Source: Chitinophagaceae bacterium
GTDB lineage: Bacteria; Bacteroidota; Bacteroidia; Chitinophagales; Chitinophagaceae
DNA: 19,393 nt
Assembly: GCA_019454915.1 (NCBI GenBank)
Contig: JACFNM010000032.1
Coordinates: forward strand, 1 to 19,393
Direction: 5' to 3'
Positions 15,705 to 19,393 of the stretch are shown here, piece by piece. The translations under genes were made by a program, and so were the position numbers. The notes below the pieces were generated by a model. It worked only from the letters and a program-made list of their open reading frames with translations. It had not been told where the DNA came from and did no database searches. Each line of letters opens with the position of its first letter. The first letter of the stretch is position 1.

Positions 15705-16646
15705 ATGGATATCAGCGTAATTATTCCTTTATACAATGAAGAAGAATCGTTAGCTGAACTGTGTAGCTGGATTAAGAAGGTGATGCAGGAACATCATCTT
15801 TCCCATGAAATGATTATGATAGATGATGGAAGTACAGACGGGTCATGGAGCGTAATTGAAAAGTTGAACTCAGTTGATCCGAATATTAAGGGGATTAAGT
15901 TTCAACGAAACTACGGAAAGAGCGCCGCTCTGAATGAAGGATTTCGTGCGGCGCAGGGGGAGGTGGTGATTACCCTGGATGCTGACTTACAAGATAGTCC
16001 CGATGAAATTCCCGCTTTGCGAAAAATGATATTGGATGATGGATTTGACCTGGTAAGCGGCTGGAAGAAGAAACGGTATGATAACAAGGTTACCAAAAAT
16101 CTTCCCTCTAAGTTTTATAATATGGTGACCCGCCGTATGTCCAAAATCCATTTGCACGATTTTAACTGCGGACTAAAGGCTTATAAAAACAGGGTAGTAA
16201 AAAGCATAGAAGTTTACGGGGAGATGCATCGTTATATACCCGTATTAGCTAAATGGTCGGGGTTTAATAAAATTGGTGAGAAGGTAGTAGAGCATCGCCC
16301 GAGAAAATACGGGGTAACGAAATTTGGCTGGCAACGTTTTATAAACGGCTTTTTGGATCTGACTTCTATCATGTTTGTCAGTAGGTTTGGAAAAAAGCCG
16401 ATGCATTTCTTCGGTTTGTGGGGTACCGTTAGTTTTTTGATCGGGCTCTTCCTGACGATTTATCTTATAGCGAGTAAGTTTATAGACCCGGAATATGCAC
16501 TCACCAACCGGCCTGCTTTTTATATTGCGTTGACGTTACTTCTTCTGGGCGCTCAGCTTTTTCTGGCTGGTTTCACGGGGGAGTTGATTGCCAGGAGTGC
16601 GACAGATCGCAATAACTATCTGATTGAACAAAGGCTGGGCGCCTGA
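15705..16646 (+). CDS. GT2 glycosyltransferase, polyprenyl-phosphate sugar transferase type
   Basis: A 313-residue membrane-bound inverting glycosyltransferase. The GT-A domain fills residues 1-215: ISVIIPLYNEEES at the N-terminus, D40-D41-G-S-T-D-G for the nucleotide, and L91-D-A-D94-L-Q-D97, the metal-binding D-x-D region, followed by FQRNYGKSAALNEGF-like signature at 66-80. Two membrane helices close the protein (about 234-256 and 270-294), as in DPM1/GtrB-type enzymes that move a sugar from a nucleotide donor to undecaprenyl or dolichyl phosphate. The donor sugar cannot be read. It is followed 17 bases later by the GT4 gene and lies in the glycan cluster; the sugar-kinase and gmhA genes downstream suggest cell-surface glycan assembly. 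Confidence 0.92.
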   Translation: MDISVIIPLYNEEESLAELCSWIKKVMQEHHLSHEMIMIDDGSTDGSWSVIEKLNSVDPNIKGIKFQRNYGKSAALNEGFRAAQGEVVITLDADLQDSPDEIPALRKMILDDGFDLVSGWKKKRYDNKVTKNLPSKFYNMVTRRMSKIHLHDFNCGLKAYKNRVVKSIEVYGEMHRYIPVLAKWSGFNKIGEKVVEHRPRKYGVTKFGWQRFINGFLDLTSIMFVSRFGKKPMHFFGLWGTVSFLIGLFLTIYLIASKFIDPEYALTNRPAFYIALTLLLLGAQLFLAGFTGELIARSATDRNNYLIEQRLGA

Positions 16647-16663
16647 TTCCATATTCGAATACG

Positions 16664-17809
16664 ATGAAAAAGACGGTTGTTATTATTGGCCCTGCTCATC
16701 CATTGCGCGGAGGACTGGCATCGTTTGACGAACGGCTTGCAAGGGAATTTTCAATCGCGGGCTGGCAAGCTCAGATCTATACATTCTCTCTGCAATACCC
16801 GGGTTTTCTCTTTCCGGGAACAACGCAGTATTCTTCGGAGCCGCCGCCGGACGATATTGACATAAAGGTTTGTATTAATTCCGTCAACCCGGTTAATTGG
16901 CTCATCATTGGAAAGAAACTGCAAAGGCTTTCTCCCGATTTAATAGTGGTACGGTACTGGCTTCCTTTCATGGGACCCTGTTTGGGTACCCTTTTGAGGT
17001 TCGTAAAGAAGAATAAACATACCCGGATCGTTTGTATTGCTGATAATGTCATCCCACACGAGAAGCGGCCGGGAGATACGCTTTTTACCCGCTATTTTTT
17101 AAAACCGGTGGATGCCTTCATGACGATGAGTGAAAAGGTGCGGCTTGACTTAGAAAAATTCGAAGCGGGGAAACCGGCTACTTACGTACCTCATCCGATC
17201 TACGACAATTTTGGCGAGAAAGTTTCAAAAGAGGCAGCGCGTGCGAAGCTGGGTTTAAGGCAGGAAGATAAAATAGTTTTATTTTTTGGATTCATCCGAA
17301 AATACAAGGGACTGGATATCCTGCTCGACGCCCTGAAGATATTAAAGGAACGTGCCATACAGCAGGGACGGACGCCGGTCTGTTTATTGATCGCAGGTGA
17401 ATTCTACGAAGAAGAAGCGCCTTATCTGGACCAGGTAAGGAAAAATGGTATAGCGGATGAAGTGATCTTACACACCCACTTTATACCAGACAGCGAAGTG
17501 AAATATTATTTATGCGCTTCGGATGCAGTAGTGCAGCCTTACCGGAGTGCAACTCAAAGTGGTGTGACGCCCCTGGCTTATCATTTCGAAATTCCGATGA
17601 TTGTTACGGATGTGGGCTCATTGACGGCTATGGTGGTTGACGGGAAAACCGGCTTGGTTGCTCAGCCGGATGCTCATTCCATTGCTGAAAAAATTGAACA
17701 ATTCTTTATAATAGGCAGTGATTACTTCCTCCCTGCTTTGCAGGAAGAAAAGAAAAAATACACTTGGGCGCGTTTGACAGATGCGATTATTCAATCAGCG
17801 GGAGTATAG
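16664..17809 (+). CDS. GT4-like glycosyltransferase (GT-B fold)
   Basis: A 381-residue cytoplasmic glycosyltransferase. The N-terminal Rossmann domain starts VVIIGPAHPLRGGLASF (5-21), with the glycine loop for the acceptor side. The C-terminal domain starts near 203 with VLFFGFIRKYKGLDILLDA, the usual GT4 donor-domain entry. The donor-binding region reads SATQSGVTPLAYHFEIPMIV (295-314), where many GT4 enzymes have E-x7-E; the variant with S-G-V in place of the first Glu occurs in some clades. It retains the G-K-T-G-L segment at 327-331. It probably adds a sugar to a lipid-linked glycan. A 10-base palindrome TATTCGAATA (16652-16661) sits directly before the ATG, with no Shine-Dalgarno. Donor and acceptor are unknown. 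Confidence 0.9.
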   Translation: MKKTVVIIGPAHPLRGGLASFDERLAREFSIAGWQAQIYTFSLQYPGFLFPGTTQYSSEPPPDDIDIKVCINSVNPVNWLIIGKKLQRLSPDLIVVRYWLPFMGPCLGTLLRFVKKNKHTRIVCIADNVIPHEKRPGDTLFTRYFLKPVDAFMTMSEKVRLDLEKFEAGKPATYVPHPIYDNFGEKVSKEAARAKLGLRQEDKIVLFFGFIRKYKGLDILLDALKILKERAIQQGRTPVCLLIAGEFYEEEAPYLDQVRKNGIADEVILHTHFIPDSEVKYYLCASDAVVQPYRSATQSGVTPLAYHFEIPMIVTDVGSLTAMVVDGKTGLVAQPDAHSIAEKIEQFFIIGSDYFLPALQEEKKKYTWARLTDAIIQSAGV

Positions 17810-17898
17810 AAAATCGTGCATTTGAGTAGCGGTTTTTTGAAAGTATTTCCCGCCTAACCGGGTACAGATATTAATCCCTGTTGCTGCAAATTTCAACT

Positions 17899-17906
17899 TA
17901 CCTTTG
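17899..17906 (+). promoter_or_regulatory. Candidate Bacteroidota -7 element before the heptose kinase-like gene
   Basis: TACCTTTG matches TAnnTTTG exactly and lies 22 bases before ATG 17929. The nearest upstream TTG (17881-17883) is 15 bases away, a little short of the usual spacing. It would let the kinase and gmhA be transcribed apart from the glycosyltransferases; the 119-base gap here is the longest in the cluster. No clear terminator precedes it. Confidence 0.4.
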
Positions 17907-17928
17907 CGTGTCAAAAGATCCGGAAAGA

Positions 17929-18951
17929 ATGATATACAGAAGCAAAGCGCCATTGAGGATTGGTTTAGCGGGTGGGGGAACGGATGTAAGCCCCTACTGC
18001 GATTTATATGGCGGCGCCATCTTAAATACGACGGTCTCTTTATATGCCAATGCAAACATAGAGCCTTTGCAGCAGGACGTTATAGTGTTGGAGGCCGCAG
18101 ACCGGGGAGAAATGGCAGAGTATGCTGTGGGTAATCAACTCCCGTTAGATGGAAAACTGGATCTGTTGAAAGGAGTGTATAACCGGATAAAGAAGGAATA
18201 TGACCTGCCCCTGAAGGGTCTCCGCTTACAAACTTATGTAGATGCCCCTGCCGGATCGGGACTGGGCACTTCCTCGACGCTGGTAGTGGCCATCATCGGA
18301 GCATTTGCGGAAATGCTGAAACTGCCGCTTGGAGAATATGATATAGCCCATTATGCTTACCGGATTGAGCGCCAGGATCTGAATTTAGCGGGTGGCAGAC
18401 AGGATCAGTATGCGGCTACTTTTGGAGGCGTTAATTACATGGAGTTTTATGAAAATGACAAGGTCATTGTGAATCCGTTGCGGATTAAATCAGAGTACCT
18501 GAGTGAGCTTGAAAATAACCTGGTATTATTTTATACAGCATCCAGCAGAGAATCGGCGGCAATTATCAAGGAACAGCAGAAGAACGTGCATGAAAAAAGA
18601 GAGGGCTCTATAGAAGCTATGCATCAGTTGAAAGAGCAGAGCAGGATGATGAAGGAAGCTTTGCTCAAAGGGCGATTGGATGAGATAGGCGAGATACTGG
18701 ATTTTGGCTTTGAACAAAAGCGAAAAATGGCAGCTAATATTTCGAACGCGTTTATTGAAGAAATCTACGAGGCGGCAAAGAATGCCGGAGCGTCCGGCGG
18801 AAAGATATCCGGCGCCGGCGGTGGTGGATTCATGATGTTTTATTGCCCCGGAAATACTCGTTTTAAGGTGATTAAAGCGCTGGAAAAATTCGGAGGAGAG
18901 GTAAAGCAATATATATTTACAAAAAACGGTTTAATTACCTGGGCTGTATAA
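17929..18951 (+). CDS. hddA: GHMP-family sugar kinase, D-glycero-D-manno-heptose 7-phosphate kinase-like
   Basis: A 340-residue GHMP kinase with three signature segments: motif 1 PLRIGLAGGGTDV (8-20), the ATP loop PAGSGLGTSST (107-117), and motif 3 KISGAGGGGFM (292-302). The segment A-G-G-R-Q-D-Q-Y-A (155-163) is shared by HddA and related fucose/heptose kinases. HddA phosphorylates C1 of D-glycero-D-manno-heptose 7-phosphate on the way to a GDP-heptose. The assignment to heptose over other sugars rests mainly on gmhA starting 60 bases downstream. I start at ATG 17929 because motif 1 begins eight residues later; a TTG start at 17881 would add 16 unmatched residues. Substrate specificity is inferred, the family is certain. 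Confidence 0.88.
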   Translation: MIYRSKAPLRIGLAGGGTDVSPYCDLYGGAILNTTVSLYANANIEPLQQDVIVLEAADRGEMAEYAVGNQLPLDGKLDLLKGVYNRIKKEYDLPLKGLRLQTYVDAPAGSGLGTSSTLVVAIIGAFAEMLKLPLGEYDIAHYAYRIERQDLNLAGGRQDQYAATFGGVNYMEFYENDKVIVNPLRIKSEYLSELENNLVLFYTASSRESAAIIKEQQKNVHEKREGSIEAMHQLKEQSRMMKEALLKGRLDEIGEILDFGFEQKRKMAANISNAFIEEIYEAAKNAGASGGKISGAGGGGFMMFYCPGNTRFKVIKALEKFGGEVKQYIFTKNGLITWAV

Positions 18952-18963
18952 AAACCGATAGTG

Positions 18964-18979
18964 TATCCCGATTGGGATA
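18964..18979. repeat. Perfect small hairpin between the kinase gene and gmhA
   Basis: TATCCC-GATT-GGGATA: six base pairs with a four-base loop, 12 bases after the kinase stop and 32 before the gmhA start. No T-run follows, so it is not a complete intrinsic terminator. It could set relative expression of the two genes or protect a processed end. Confidence 0.4.
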
Positions 18980-19011
18980 ATCTGTCGCGTAGCCGGAATT
19001 AAAGTGAATAG

Positions 19012-19393
19012 ATGATAAAAAAGATACAAGATATTATAACCAAGTCCCTGTCAGTTAAAGAACAGGTTTTAAACGATGAGCGGTTGATACAAACCGTTGC
19101 CACAATAACGGACATCATCACGGCTGCTTTTCAAAGGGGCAACAAGGTTTTGTTTTGCGGTAATGGAGGAAGCGCAGCAGATGCCCAGCATTTAGCGGCC
19201 GAATTCAGCGGCCGATTCTATTTGAACAGGGATGCCTTGCCGGCGGAAGCGCTGCATACCAATACTTCCTATCTGACTGCTGTGGCCAATGATTACAGTT
19301 TCGATGTCATTTATGCGAGACTGATAAAAGGGTTAGGCAATAAGGGTGATATTTTGGTAGGGCTTTCCACATCCGGGAATTCAAAAAATATTT
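19012..19393 (+). CDS. gmhA: D-sedoheptulose 7-phosphate isomerase, 5' part (cut by window edge)
   Basis: The frame opens at ATG 19012 and runs off the right edge after 127 complete codons; the family is about 190-200 residues long, so about two thirds is visible. It is a SIS-domain protein: FCGNGGSAADAQHLAAEFSG (48-67), with H60 and E64 at the places of the catalytic His and Glu of GmhA, then VANDYSFD (91-98) and GLSTSGNS (117-124), the phosphate-binding loop. GmhA converts sedoheptulose 7-phosphate to D-glycero-D-manno-heptose 7-phosphate, the first step to nucleotide-activated heptose. It directly follows the kinase that would use its product. Identification is secure from the visible motifs. 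Confidence 0.94.
   Translation, partial: MIKKIQDIITKSLSVKEQVLNDERLIQTVATITDIITAAFQRGNKVLFCGNGGSAADAQHLAAEFSGRFYLNRDALPAEALHTNTSYLTAVANDYSFDVIYARLIKGLGNKGDILVGLSTSGNSKNI

Noticed and set aside
17847..17862. CCCG...CGGG stem after the GT4 gene as a terminator.
   Set aside because: Four base pairs and no T-run; not enough to call.

Overview
The window is ordinary bacterial chromosome and looks like Bacteroidota, most likely a Chitinophagaceae-type genome (the family level is inference). The evidence is the protein set: DUF4199, DUF5107-TPR, a Bacteroidota-style pseudo-ureohydrolase, an S9B dipeptidyl peptidase and signal peptides ending before Gln. Some promoters resemble the Bacteroidota TTTG / TAnnTTTG pattern, and Shine-Dalgarno sequences are mostly absent. 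There is no sign of phage, transposon, CRISPR or integrated island. Gene density is high, and no gap without a gene exceeds 300 bases.

Layout. 1-131: 3' end of a probable HAD/SerB-like phosphatase. 182-1030: tandem universal stress protein. 1095-1589 (-): YfcE-type phosphoesterase. 1723-4830: large secreted DUF5107-TPR protein. 4920-6053: divergent arginase-fold protein. 6118-7452: PBP4-type D,D-carboxypeptidase, probably a lipoprotein. 7584-9788 (-): dipeptidyl peptidase IV. 9835-10239: Hsp15-type S4 protein. 10322-10867: DUF998 membrane protein. 10888-11703 (-): FabI. 11803-13461 (-): RecN. 13636-13712 (-): tRNA-Pro(GGG), followed by a clear intrinsic terminator. From 13862 to the right edge all genes are on the plus strand: dihydroorotase-like protein, DUF4199 membrane protein, GT2 glycosyltransferase, GT4 glycosyltransferase, a heptose-7-phosphate kinase-like GHMP kinase, and the 5' part of gmhA.

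How the genes work together. The left two thirds is a set of mostly single-gene housekeeping units: envelope maintenance (PBP4, DPP IV), fatty-acid synthesis (FabI), DNA repair (RecN), ribosome rescue or heat shock (Hsp15) and stress (Usp). The right block is a probable surface-glycan cluster. GmhA makes a D-glycero-D-manno-heptose 7-phosphate and the HddA-like kinase phosphorylates C1, the first two steps to a nucleotide-activated heptose. Two glycosyltransferases lie just upstream; one resembles polyprenyl-phosphate sugar transferases.

Most noteworthy: two proteins in the window keep the fold of metal-dependent hydrolases but have lost most of the metal ligands, namely the dihydroorotase-like protein at 13862 and the arginase-like protein at 4920. 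Both are probably non-catalytic or have changed function. I do not see a wholly new multi-gene system. The pseudo-dihydroorotase, DUF4199 and glycosyltransferase run is the best candidate for unexplained functional coupling.
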